From Amaurobius ferox (Eukaryota > Arthropoda > Arachnida > Araneae > Amaurobiidae), in the NCBI GenBank assembly GCA_951213105.1, contig OX578138.1:89089914-89153913 (forward strand): 64,000 nucleotides of DNA. The letters run 5' to 3'. Position numbers and translations under genes: made by a program. Below the pieces are notes generated by a model. The model was not told the DNA's origin. It did not search any database and worked only from the letters and a program-made list of their open reading frames with translations. Shown here piece after piece: positions 12,222 through 23,236 of this stretch (positions are counted from its first letter, which is position 1; each line of letters opens with the position of its first letter).

Positions 12222-14590
12222 TCTATATAAATATAATTGAAAATCTGTCTGTCTGTCTGTCTGTTCCGTCATCGCGGGAGAACGGCTGAAACGAATTCGA
12301 TGAAATTTTGTGGGTAGCCTGGAAATAGTCCCCCTTAAAATTTAGTTCATGTTCGGAGTTTTTACGATCAGTGGTTCTCGAGATATTAGTAAAAAACAAA
12401 ATTTTCTTTTGTCTCATCATCACGGGAGAACGACTGAACCACATTTGATAAAATTTTGTCGATAAACTTGACATAGCCTTCCATAAATTAAGCCCAAGTT
12501 TCATGTATCTAAGACAAGGGGTTGTCGATATATTTATGAAAAACGAAACTTTTCCCTAGGAGTTCTAATCTCTAACTCCGTGGTTTATCCAAACGAAAAG
12601 CTTGAAAATCGTTTGAAAGTGAAGTAACACTTTATCTCTGAGTTTGATGGGAGATTTTTTGCGGTAATTGTCACTTTCTGAAAACGTGAATTGCTTGAAA
12701 CATGATTTAAATGGGAAATCTATCTGCATGGTTTATTTTGCACAAACTTTTACTGAACAATGAAAAGTTTAAAGAAATCAAAATGTTTATTTAATGTCGC
12801 AGTTTATGTGGAAGATTCTATCTTATATCATGTTGCTCAGAAACGCAATTAAATTAAATCTGTCTGTTAATTTTAATTATTATCTTTTCGATTTGAATAA
12901 TAAATAAATGGATATAAAAATATATTTTAGGAAAGAACGATTTGATTTTTCTTATAGCATTTTTGACTGGATAATATCAATTACGGTTTTCAGGTTTAAA
13001 CGTTATTATTATTGATATTTTCGGGGATTATTGATTCAGAGATTATTGATATTTTTATGTTATTATGCAATTGTTTTATTATGACAAAAATTATTTAAAC
13101 TAATATATTGTACGTTGTACGAGTAATCTTCTACAAATACACGGGTATATCTTCTAATCTACGAGAATATAAGTAGTACAGGAATATTGGCATATGTTTT
13201 GATATACATTGGCATATATTGGAATCAATTACGACCTTCTGGTATAAAGAGTGCGGGAATTATTGATATTTTCCATTTATTATGTCATCTCTTTTATTTT
13301 GGCAAATAGTTTTGAAACTCATTGTGGCAATACGAAATTACAAGTCACTCTTAATTATTAAATTCATTATTTTAAATCACATTAACATTGCAGTAAATTC
13401 ATATATAGTGGAATTAACATTTAAACGTACATTGCTCGTTGTTGTGCCGCAATTAACCCTCCAATTATTTTTACCTTTTGTGTAAGTCCTGAAAAGAATT
13501 CATTAATCATTATAAAAGATTAGCCTATTTAACTTTATCAATATAATTTATTTACAACATCAATTTATCACTAACAACAATTTATCATAATTATCAACTA
13601 TCATTTAATTACTCTAGTAATGGGAGATATGTGACCAGAAATAGTTAGATTTCTAAAGTGTCTAGGACCTGAGAACGTGAGGACATACCTTCAAGTTTAA
13701 TCTTGGGCTTGTTTAAACACTGAGGCTTGCATCAGTTTTATTGTTGCAATTACGGCCATAACTCTCTGGTGTGTGGCTCATTGTCTTCCGTCTATTCCAG
13801 ACTCTGCATCTCCAACAGCAACTTTTATTTTTCTATAACTCACTCTACAACATCTTTCGTATGTGTATCTGCATCTGCACTCACTTCGTATCTATCTAAC
13901 TGCTACCACATTTCGTATCAGACTCCTGCAACAACATTTCGTATAAGACTCGCTGCAACAACATCTCGTATGAGACTTACTGCCACAACACTTCGTATGA
14001 GACTGGTTTGTGGTTCCTTCGGCGGGAGAGGGGGGGGGGTAGCTCCGCCCTTCTTCCCCTTGGCGCTCATTGGTTCTTCTGAACCCAATGGTATCACTTC
14101 TCATTATATCAATGCCCCTCTTAGCCCCTGTGGCCTAAAACCCCCAAATTTATAGTATTTCACCTAAAAGTTCACGTTGTTGTAAACACCAGCGCCAGCC
14201 AGACTCGAGCTTTGTTGGCCGTTCTAGGCACCATAAATATTGAAATAAAAATGTCTCATGTGACGACATATTCTGGCCTCACACTCATATTGTAATACGA
14301 GGAATCTTCTACAAACACACTGGCATATTTTCTAATCTGCGACAATATAAGTAGTAAGGGGTTGCATATATTGATTCAATTCCTTTCTTTTTTTGTAAAT
14401 TTGCTTACAAAAGTGGCCAGGATGTTTTATTCTTCAGATCTGCCCGATAATTTTGCATAGTGAGAACAGATATTCTTAAACTTCTCTTTAGGAGCAATAA
14501 ATTTAATATTTTTACAGAATTTACACATAATTGCGAATTATAAGTTTTTTTATATGATATACTCCGTACGAAGAACGGGTATGCTGCTAG
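12222..14590 (-). repeat. Family E element, minus orientation, second of tandem pair, with nested LTR-like insertion
   Basis: Its tail begins immediately after the head of the preceding copy (junction GCTGCTAG then TCTATATAAAT at 12221/12222), so the two copies are head-to-tail. The tail has TCTGTCTGTCTGTCTGT and GGGAGAACGGCTGAA. The head is at 14570-14590 (GAAGAACGGGTATGCTGCTAG). The LTR-like repeat at 13340-14286 interrupts it. Confidence 0.75.
13340..14286 (+). repeat. LTR-like dispersed repeat, copy 2 (nested in family E)
   Basis: This is the counterpart of 1-925 in the opposite orientation. The segment from TGTGACCAGAA (13630) to TTCTGGCCTCACA (ending near 14283) has imperfect inverted tips and the 5'-TG...CA-3' ends typical of an LTR. 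The purine stretch AATGGGAGATA before TGTGACCAG could be a polypurine tract. A run of ten G residues is at 14029-14038. No clear 5-bp target duplication was found. A frame over 13727-14155 exists but has no recognisable domain and is Ser/Thr-rich, low-complexity sequence. Confidence 0.5.
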
Positions 14591-14875
14591 TCTTTAATAA
14601 AACTCGTCTGTCGCATGAACATATTGGATTTAAACCCTTTGCTAAGCGACATAATATCATTTTCATCAAATAAATTTACGGGGGAAAAATATCGTCAGCA
14701 TATCCCTATGTCAATGGAAGGTTGAACTGTGTGTTTTTAATTAATATCTAAACAACCCTTAGTCCTAGAAACTCGAACCATGGACTAAATTTTAAGGGTG
14801 GTTATTTCAAGCCTACCCACAAAATTTCAACTCTTGTGATGATGAGACAGACATATTAACAAATTTATTTATACA
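14591..14875 (+). repeat. Family E tail fragment
   Basis: It reads forward through the family 3' region: a TTGGATTTAAACCC segment, GCTAAGCGACATAATATCAT, TAGTCCTAGAAACTCGAACC, GGACTAAATTTTAAG and GTGATGATGAGACAGACA. It ends directly at the next family E head (14876), a further head-to-tail junction. Confidence 0.65.
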
Positions 14876-17080
14876 CTACCAGCATACCCGTTCTTCGTAC
14901 GGATTATATAATATTAAATAACTTAAAATTCACAATCATGTACAAATTTCTATAATATTCTAAATATAGCATTGTTATTCAAAAAATTCTATTAAAATAA
15001 TTAAATTATTTAAAAACCTTAAATATAAATTTAATGTCTTAAAACAAATTTAAAAATCTCTGTTCTTACTGTATACAATTATCTTCTCAGGAATATCTGG
15101 CGAATAAAATATCTTGCTTTCTCTTGTGAACAAGTTTACAAAAAATATGAAATTGATTCAATATATAATAAAATAAAAACGGTAAAATTGTATGGGAAGA
15201 TATACCCGTACTTCTTATATTCTCGAATATTAGAGGATATACAAGTGTGTTAGTAAAATATTATCCGTCTACAATATATGAGATTCAAATATATTTGCCA
15301 AAATATATCAGATAACTTAATTAAAAATATCAATAATCCCCGTAATTTATAACAACCCTAAGACAGTAATTGATGTATTTCAAAACGAAAGTGTTAAATT
15401 GCATGGGAAGATATACCCCTACTACTTACATTCTCGTAGATTAGAAAATATACCCGTATATTTAGAAAGGTACCCGTACTACATTACCCGTACTACATAA
15501 CCAGTACTACATAATCATTCTTCGTACGAAACATATAATATAAAGAAAGATAAAATTCACAATCATGTGCAAGATCCTATACTATTCTAAATGATTTGAT
15601 TATTCAAAATATTCTATGAAAATATTTAAGTAAATTCTTCTATAAAATATATAAGAATCTCTGGGCTCGATATACATATTTATTTTCACAGGCAGATCTG
15701 AAGAATAAAGCATCCTGGTCCAGATTGAAAATAAATTTCGAAAAAATATTTTTAACATCACAAAACGAGAGATTGTCTAAAAAATCTTACTCAATTATGC
15801 AAAATATTAAATTTTCATCGATTCGGTGACATTTTCATTAATTCAGTGTCATATTAAAAATTTGGCAATATTTTCGTCAATTCAACGATATTTTAAATAT
15901 TCGCCAAAGTTATCGCCAAGTGGGACTGTAGACAGTTCAACTTGGTTACAAGTTGACGAAACATCATCACAATACCATCCCCTAACAACACACAATTCAT
16001 ATTTCATTCATTTAGCGCAATTTTCTCAAATTCAAGTTATTTTTATGAATTTACAATCACATTTATCAATTCGGCGACATTTTAAAAATTCGCTAAATGT
16101 GTTACTATGTTGGTCGGTTGGACTGACAGACAAATGCTACCGAAACGTAATTTCGCTACTCCCTTCTAACAAAACAAAATTTCATGATGTCGTTTTTATC
16201 AATTTGGCGACATTTCCGATAATTTAGCAACGTTTAAGAAAAGTTGCCAAGTTAGCGATATCCCGCTAAATTAAAACATTCTGATTCCGTTTGTATATAC
16301 TAAATGAAAACACTAAAATTGCATTAGAAGATATACCCGTACTACTATTAATCAGTTTCAACTATAGCTTAAATAAATTTATTGGCTAAACACATGAGTT
16401 TACTGACTAAACACAGCATATAAGATTGCAAACTCTTTGTCAAAATAAAAGAAAGCGATGTACGCGTCCGTAATTAATTTAATTAAAAGAGAAACCAAAC
16501 CGTTCATTTATGAGATATATATTTATATCCATTTATTTATTATTCAATTCGAAATAATAATAATAATAATTAACAAACACATTTGATTCAATTGCATTTC
16601 TGAGGAACATGACAAAGAATCTTCCTCATTAAATCTGATAATTAAACAATAATTTTTATTTCCTAATACTTTTCATTGTTGATTAAGAGCCAGTGAAAAT
16701 TAAATCATGATGATAGTGTATCCATTTACATTTACATGTTTCAAACCAGCGATTTACAAAAGTGACTGATAATCTCAATAAACTCCAACGAAACTTAGAG
16801 ATTGAGTTCTAATTCACTTTCACGTTTTAAACCACTAATTTCCAACCTTTTACTTTTGAAGGATCCATGGAGTTAGAGAGGAGAACTCCTTTGGAAGATT
16901 TCGTTTTCATTAATGTATCGCCAACCCCTGGTTTTAGAAACTAGAAACATGGACTAAATTTTAAGTTGAGCTTCAAGGAAAAACACAAAAGTTCATAATA
17001 AAATTCAGTTCAGCTTGTTCCCACGTGATGATGAGATAAACACACAGAAATACATATTTTCTATTTTATTTATATAGATT
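14876..17080 (+). repeat. Family E element, plus orientation
   Basis: The head is at 14876 (CTACCAGCATACCCGTTCTT) and the tail ends at 17080 with TTTATTTATATAGATT. The interior has the ATACCCGTACTACTTA-type units, a worn version of the hairpin (CGCCAAGTGGGACTGTAGAC near 15914) and the CGACATTTTAAAAATTCGC segment. The 3' part shows GTTTCAAACCA, a GTTAGAGAGGAGAACTCCT segment and CCCACGTGATGATGAGATAA. No ORF above background. Confidence 0.75.
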
Positions 17081-17813
17081 AAGATGTTTAAGAAGTTACA
17101 TTAGTAATTGCTACACAAGTAAGTAAATCTTGTGCAAAGATATTTATTTTTTGCTATCAAGTTAATAAGAGAACAATAAAAATACGATCAAGCATTGCTT
17201 ATAATTTCAATGTTTCGACATATTGAATATCAAACATGTTTATATTTATTGGTCTGGCACTTATTACCTGACTCTAAAGTATATTCCATATTTGTTGCTA
17301 AGATTTAAATGATAAGCCACTATTTTTAGACATTATGAATTAGAGTACCGCTTGGAATAGTTTTGTCATTAGTTTAGGTGTTTTTCGAACTATAAATAAA
17401 AGTATATTTTAACGAAATATAAGTGACAAATGCACGTTATAATAATTGAACACATATTTTTATACCAACGTAACAGGATCATGAATTTCTTCTTTGACTG
17501 GAATTCAATTCAAAAATATCCTGTTTCGCAGGCTTTAACTCTTAATACTTATTAATGAACCTTACTTTACAAACATGAACTCCATATTACAATAATTGAG
17601 CTCATTGGTTACGAATATATAGACATAGTTGATGACTACAGCAATATAAAAACATGAATATGAAAACATAGTTCAAAGTTGATGACTACAGAAATCGCCC
17701 TCGATTATAGAGAGTTCGATTTGAGTTAAGTTTGATTTAGAGTTGTTTATAATTATGAATTATATTTCAATTAACATGAATCAAAATTTCGATTAGAGCA
17801 ATATTGGCTAATA
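17081..17813. other. Non-coding AT-rich spacer
   Basis: No gene, repeat boundary or RNA gene is recognisable here. A short direct duplication (ACATAGTTGATGACTACAG / CAAAGTTGATGACTACAGA) occurs near 17629 and 17675. Confidence 0.5.
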
Positions 17814-20238
17814 CAGCGTTTCTCAACCTTTCAGTATTCGTGGCCCAGTTTTCAATCATAATTTTCATCGCGCCTCCGCTTACAATAAAATGTATACAAC
17901 AATAATGAATATTGAGTATTTTGGATTCTGTTTTTAAATTATTTTAACTAACTTCCAAAACAAGAGTAAAAGCGAGCCAACGTTGGCGAGAAACCACATC
18001 TGGCATTTTTCCAAGCGGACGTTGAACAAATGAAGCGAATGAAAGCGGGGAAAATTTAAATATTATATTTGAAATGAAAACCAAACAGGGAGATAGCGTT
18101 AAAAGAATATGAAAGTAGAAAAAATCGTTAATTAAAGTTAACCTAGACGGGGTGAGCTAAATTTAGAAACTGGGAATACATTTTTTCGAATAATAAAAGA
18201 AATAAAACAGAAGCATGATTAAACAAAAGAGAAAAAAATAAGTAATGTTTGTGGAAGGGAATCCACACGACCGATGCCGTCTCGAGCATGCGCACAGCAA
18301 ATGTTTTCTCAGAGGAAGAAGGAAAATGTTCGATAACACAAGTTTCAATTCCAGCCAGTCTCACTCGAGTCGATCCTTCTATCGCTATCGAATCTATCGT
18401 GAATGTGTATGTTATTTATGTTTTCGTGTTAATTGCAATTCACCATATTAAATATTCACGGCAGCAGATTTATGCAGACTCATGGATAAATTTTTAAGCG
18501 GAAGTAATCGAGCATTAGACGATAGTCAAGCATCAACAAGTACACAGACGAGCGTCGTTCCGAAAATAAAATCAAGAAAATATTCTCAAGAATACTTAAA
18601 TTTTGGGTTTACCAGTACTGAAGTAAATGAAGAAGAAAAGCCCCTGTGTATCATTTGCTCAAAAATATTGGCCGCAGACAGCATGAAACATAATAAACGA
18701 CATTTGGAAGCGCTTTATAGTGAGCACGTCAACAAATCCAGAGAATACTTCGAATTAAAATTAAAATCATATAAAAAGAAAAAATCATTTTTTAAAGAAA
18801 CTTTGTCTGTGAATAAAAAAGCTTTAATTGCATCTTACAGAGTTTTATATAAAATAGCCAGATGTAAAGAACCTCACACCATTGGTGAAGAGCTTATTTT
18901 GCCAGCAGCAATTGAGATTGTAAAAACTATGTTTGGAGATAATTTTTCAAAACAGTTGCAGTCCATACCTCTCTCAAATGATACAGTTGCTCGTCGAATT
19001 GGTGATATAGCTGAAGATGTACAGTGTCAGCTTTTCTCGAAGTTGCGTGACAAATTGTTTTCAATACAGCTTGATGCAGCAACAGATAGTAAGAAAGATG
19101 CTCATTCAATTGCCCATGTTCGATTTTGTGATAATATGTCAGTAGTAGAAGAACTACTTTTCTACAAACCAATAGAACTCAGGACAACAGCCATCGCATT
19201 ATTTGATATTTTAAATGATTTTATGAACGAGGCAAACATAGAATGGAAAAATTGCTTCGGAATATGCACCGATGGTGCTCGTTCAATGTCTGGAAAATAC
19301 CAAAGTATACAAGCACTTGTAAAACAAAAATCGCCTCAGTGCGTCTGGACACATTGCATGATCCACAGAGAAGCTTTGGCTTCGAAAGAAATGAGTCCTG
19401 GTCTGAATATTGTGTTAACTACGGTTGTAACCGTAGTAAATTATATAAAAATGAGACCCCTGAAATCGAGAATCTTTTCCGCACTTTGTAATGACATGGG
19501 TTCAGTACATTTAGCGTTACTAATTTATTGCGAGGCAAGATGGCTATCACCTGGGAAATTTTTGCAACGTGTTTATGAATTAAGAGAAGAAATCGCCATT
19601 TTCCTAGAAGAAGAAAGCAGACCGGAAACCGAGAATTTTCGCGATGGTTTATTTGTGATGAAATTGAGCTACTTGGTTGACATATTCGAGAAATTAAATA
19701 ACTTGAATCTTCAACTCCAAGGAGCAAATACACATATGTTGGATACGAGTGATAAAGTTAATGCTTTTTGTAGAAAATTGGAATTATGGAGCAGAAATGT
19801 AAAGCAAAAAAACTTAACAATGTTTGCAAATGTCGATGATTGTACTAGAACTTACAAGGCTGAAGAAGAACATGTAAAAGTTGTTTTTGTAACCATTGAA
19901 AATCATTTAGCCATGCTGGCAAAGAATTTAAAAAAGTATTTTCTTGCTGACGACAAACTGATAGCTCTGCAAGACATGCCCAAGGAAGTCACTAATAATT
20001 ATTAAATTTGTTTTTAATTTTGTATGTTTTGATTAAGTAAGTTTTGATTTAGTAAGTTGTTTTATTTTATTTGCTAAATATGTCGAAATGTATTTTGTTT
20101 TCTATGTGTATGTGTGCTTTCCTTTCAGTCAGTTAATTATTTTTTTTAAATAATATTTTCTCTTGGATATTCTCGCCCCTCCCCTCAATTGTGCTCGCTC
20201 CCATTAGGGGGGCGCACCCCACAGGTAGAGAATCGCTG
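17814..20238 (+). mobile_element. Complete hAT-superfamily DNA transposon
   Basis: The left tip CAGCGTTTCTCAACCTTTC and the right tip (read inward as CAGCGATTCTCTACCTGTG) form short imperfect inverted repeats of the kind seen in Charlie/Buster-type hAT elements. A perfect 8-bp duplication GGCTAATA flanks the element (17806-17813 and 20239-20246), the size expected for hAT. The element is 2425 bp and carries one ORF (18482-20005). The intact duplication and open frame argue for a comparatively recent insertion. Its right end has a G-run next to GCGCACCCC. Confidence 0.9.
18482..20005 (+). CDS. hAT transposase (BED-finger, ZBED5/SCAND3-like), C-terminally short
   Basis: The 507-residue frame is uninterrupted. 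An N-terminal BED-like zinc finger spans about residues 53-85: CIIC at 56-59, then H70, H74 and H82. The RNase H-like catalytic core includes QLDAATDS (Asp near 198) and ICTDGARSMSG (Asp near 264). A THCMIHREAL motif (about 291-300) and EARWLSPGKFLQRVYEL (about 351-367) match the ZBED5/ZMYM6-type hAT lineage. The protein stops about 40 residues after an IENHLAMLAKNLKKYF segment. Related transposases continue for roughly 100 or more residues into the hATC dimerisation region, and the characteristic C-terminal motif is not seen here or in the 230 bp downstream. Transposition activity is therefore doubtful. No intron is evident. The start is the first ATG of the frame, 668 bp inside the left tip. 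Confidence 0.88.
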   Translation: MDKFLSGSNRALDDSQASTSTQTSVVPKIKSRKYSQEYLNFGFTSTEVNEEEKPLCIICSKILAADSMKHNKRHLEALYSEHVNKSREYFELKLKSYKKKKSFFKETLSVNKKALIASYRVLYKIARCKEPHTIGEELILPAAIEIVKTMFGDNFSKQLQSIPLSNDTVARRIGDIAEDVQCQLFSKLRDKLFSIQLDAATDSKKDAHSIAHVRFCDNMSVVEELLFYKPIELRTTAIALFDILNDFMNEANIEWKNCFGICTDGARSMSGKYQSIQALVKQKSPQCVWTHCMIHREALASKEMSPGLNIVLTTVVTVVNYIKMRPLKSRIFSALCNDMGSVHLALLIYCEARWLSPGKFLQRVYELREEIAIFLEEESRPETENFRDGLFVMKLSYLVDIFEKLNNLNLQLQGANTHMLDTSDKVNAFCRKLELWSRNVKQKNLTMFANVDDCTRTYKAEEEHVKVVFVTIENHLAMLAKNLKKYFLADDKLIALQDMPKEVTNNY

Positions 20239-20246
20239 GGCTAATA

Positions 20247-20713
20247 TTTAAGCCTAGTGTACTGAAATTTCAGATATAGGTTGCTCTGACAGATCGGTGA
20301 TGTTCTGTTGATGTTGCATTGATAAACCGGTGACGTTCAGTGATATTTTATCGGTGATGTTTTTGTTGTGTTTTGATGCGGCGCTCATAATATACACGAC
20401 GTGTTTATAATGTACTGTACATACAAACATTTTCAAAAAAGTACCGAAAGTTAAACGTAGGTTCATATAAGTTTATAGTTTTCAAAACATGTTCGCTTTT
20501 TTTTTATTTCAGTACATTACATAATACATACGCAAAATTGCATTATCCGACATTATATTATTGCGACACTCACAAATTATCTTCTTGATATTCTGATTTC
20601 TCATGATACTAATTGTTGGCGTACCTCTCTTTTTTGTAAACTCACTTTTAACAATGCCTATGTTTCCGTTAATCCTTCCCACCCTGTGACTTCTGAAATT
20701 TTTTTTATTGTTT
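20247..20713. other. Non-coding spacer
   Basis: AT-rich flank of the hAT insertion with several GGTGA(C/T)GTT variants (20295-20360) forming a loose short repeat. No gene seen. Confidence 0.5.
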
Positions 20714-20849
20714 ATTACTTTCCTTATATACATAATGTATAAGGGAAGTATTGTGACGGGGTCGAAGATTCGAATTCGAGTTTTCGACGGGAGAGAACAT
20801 TTCTAGCATCCCTGATCACAAATCGAACATTTTTAAGGTGATGTCTCTT

Positions 20850-20896
<47 letters not shown>

Positions 20897-21575
20897 GTGC
20901 GTGAATGTATGTGTGTGTGTCAGTGAGTCTGTGGAGACGATATCTCACGAACGATTGGAGCGATTCGAATAAAATTTGGTACAAAAATCACAATCCATGA
21001 ATACTGAAAGTTTATTGTTTTAAAACACAATCGAATGTTCAGAACACCCCCCCTTAAATTTTCGAGTGAAATTTTGAAGAAAATCATCCAAAAATAAAAA
21101 CCTTTAATAAAGTTACGCAAATAGACATTTCTTAGGTAATTTTTCCTTTAAAAACGATTGACATAAACTTTAGAACGCTAGCATGAACCGTTCTCGAGAT
21201 ATTGCACATTTTTCAAACAAATTTATCAAAAAATCCCATAAATTAAAAAAAAATATTAACTGTTAAGAAACATGTTCACTTTTCATATGTATCATTATGA
21301 GATAAATTGGGAGACATCATTCTCGTAAATTTAACTCGTTCCATTCACGAGAAAAGATACTTTGAGTAATACTTTTGTATTTGAACGCCAATATTCGCCG
21401 AAATTCTCGCCAAATGGATAAAAATGACGCGAAATCTATGAAAATGAACTAATTGAAGAAAATTCAATATCTTGGAGAGAATAAAAGTATCTACTATAAG
21501 AACAACATTTTTTTAACTGTAAAAGTAGTAAATTCATTGCATTATTTTAGGAAAGTCATGAGCTGCCCACATCAT
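20714..21575 (+). repeat. Family A element
   Basis: It starts with the palindromic end ATTACTTTCCTTATATACATA followed by ATGTATAAGGGAAGTA, then TGTGACGGGGTCGAAGATTCG, a TG microsatellite (20850-20910), GGAGACGATATCTCACGAACG, a TTGGTACAAAAATCACAATCC segment, GAACCGTTCTCGAGATATTGC, and ends with GGAAAGTCATGAGCTGCCCAC then ATCATA at 21575. No coding capacity. The class is unresolved: one end is a hairpin, the other reads TATGATGTGGGC inward. Confidence 0.75.
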
Positions 21576-22387
21576 ATTTTTTAATCGTGATTTTAATGCC
21601 CGTTCTTCTATTGATTATTTACATAACAAAAGTAAATGCATCTTAATATTTGCTACAAAGTCATTTACTCTTCTGAGTTTATTTATCAATTTCTCCATTA
21701 ACAATTCAATTTTATATATACTAAAAATTGCCGTAAATTTCGAACTTTTGCCATAAAAATCGGGTCGTCCCCACCATCTTAATATTCTCTATCCTTTGGT
21801 TCCGTTTGTATTGAATGTAAATTTAAACCAGCTCGTTTTACTGTTACTCTTATGCTTATCGTATTGGTATTCGTACCGAAGAGCTTAAAGTAATATATTA
21901 AATTAAACCAGGGTGTATAATGTCTCCCTCCTTTCCCTTGAAAATTGTTATATGTTTCATTTTGGCAGTAACTGTTTACATTAGTTTATCTGAACGCGTG
22001 CGTGATATTAAAAATAATTAACTTTCTACTGCCTAATCCCAAATTGTTATCAATGATAAATGTATCCCAGTTTTTTACAAAACTTTTATTTTAACTAATT
22101 GTATTAATCGACGGAATATTTTTCATTTTGAATCCCGCTATATTTATATTTAGTATGACTCCATTTGTAATTTTGGCTCTGTTAAGAACCTCAGTTTTAA
22201 TCTAAATGCCTTGAGAGTTAAATCCTTGAATGAATTGTTATACATCTGAATCTGTAATTTTTTATTTTAATTCTACTATATCAATAATATAATTAAATGT
22301 TTTCCATTACATATTTTGCCTTATGTAATCTAGCAATTCATATGCTTTCTACTCGCAGTTTTTGACTGAGTATAAAAGTCAATGTTT
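21576..22387. other. Non-coding spacer
   Basis: AT-rich, with no recognisable gene or repeat boundary. Confidence 0.5.
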
Positions 22388-23236
22388 ATTACTTTTCCTG
22401 ATATACATGGTTATGCATAGGGAAAGTATTGGAATCTTACCGAAAATCACAACTCGAGTTTTCGTCGGATCTACACATTTCGAGACCTCTGGAATACGAA
22501 AAAAACTATTTTTAGCGTGACGTCTGTGTGTGTGTCTGTGTTTCTGTACGTCTGTGTGTCTGTGTGTCTGTATGTCTGTGTGTCTGTCTGTCTTTCTGTG
22601 CAATGTATGTTTCCACACTAACTAAAAAACTAATGGACCGAATTTCATAAAATTTGGTATGTAAGTCACTTGTGTGAGACCCTGGTACTGATTAGTTTTG
22701 GGTAGGATTTGTAAAAACAGAATCCGATTTTTTTTTGCTAAATGTCCCTTAAAATTTTCATGTATTCACTCTAGCTAAGATACTAATTGACCAAATGTCA
22801 CAAAATTTGGTAGAGAAGTTACTTGCAGGATGATCTGGTGCTGATTAGATTTTAGTATGATTCGGAAAAGAACAACCTGCCTTTTTTTACGAAATGGCCC
22901 GGAAAAATCGCCAAATCTAAAAAAAAAAATACTACGTATGCTGAAATGTATTAATTATATTCTTGTTTTATACGCAATTTTTGACGAGGAAAAGAATATA
23001 ACACATTCCATTATAATTTGGGGACTAACCGTTCTCAAGATATTTGAGATTTCTTGCATTTTTGTTACGCCGCGTTCGGAAAAATGTCCATTTACCAAAT
23101 AAAACCGAAAATTGAATTAAATATGCAAAATTAGTGTTATTTGGTGCAACTAAACTCAATCTAATGAATAATTAAAGAAATAAAGAAAATACGAGTTTGA
23201 GTCTGCAGCGAAAGTCATGTGCTGCCCACATCAGAT
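22388..23236 (+). repeat. Family B element (relative of family A)
   Basis: It starts with a family A-like end (TTACTTTTCCTGATATACATG / CATAGGGAAAGTATTG) and ends with GAAAGTCATGTGCTGCCCAC then ATCAGA. It differs internally: GTTTTCGTCGGATCTACACAT, TAGCGTGACGTCTGTGTGTG, a TCTG/TGTG microsatellite, two modules of TAA(T/C)TGACC-AAAT-TCA(C/T)AAAATTTGGTA, and CTAACCGTTCTCAAGATATTTG. No ORF. Confidence 0.7.

Noticed and set aside
20724..20984. Frames rich in Thr-His or Val-Cys over TG/CA tracts (also 31115-31559, 48873-49375)
   Set aside because: They arise from dinucleotide repeats inside family A elements.
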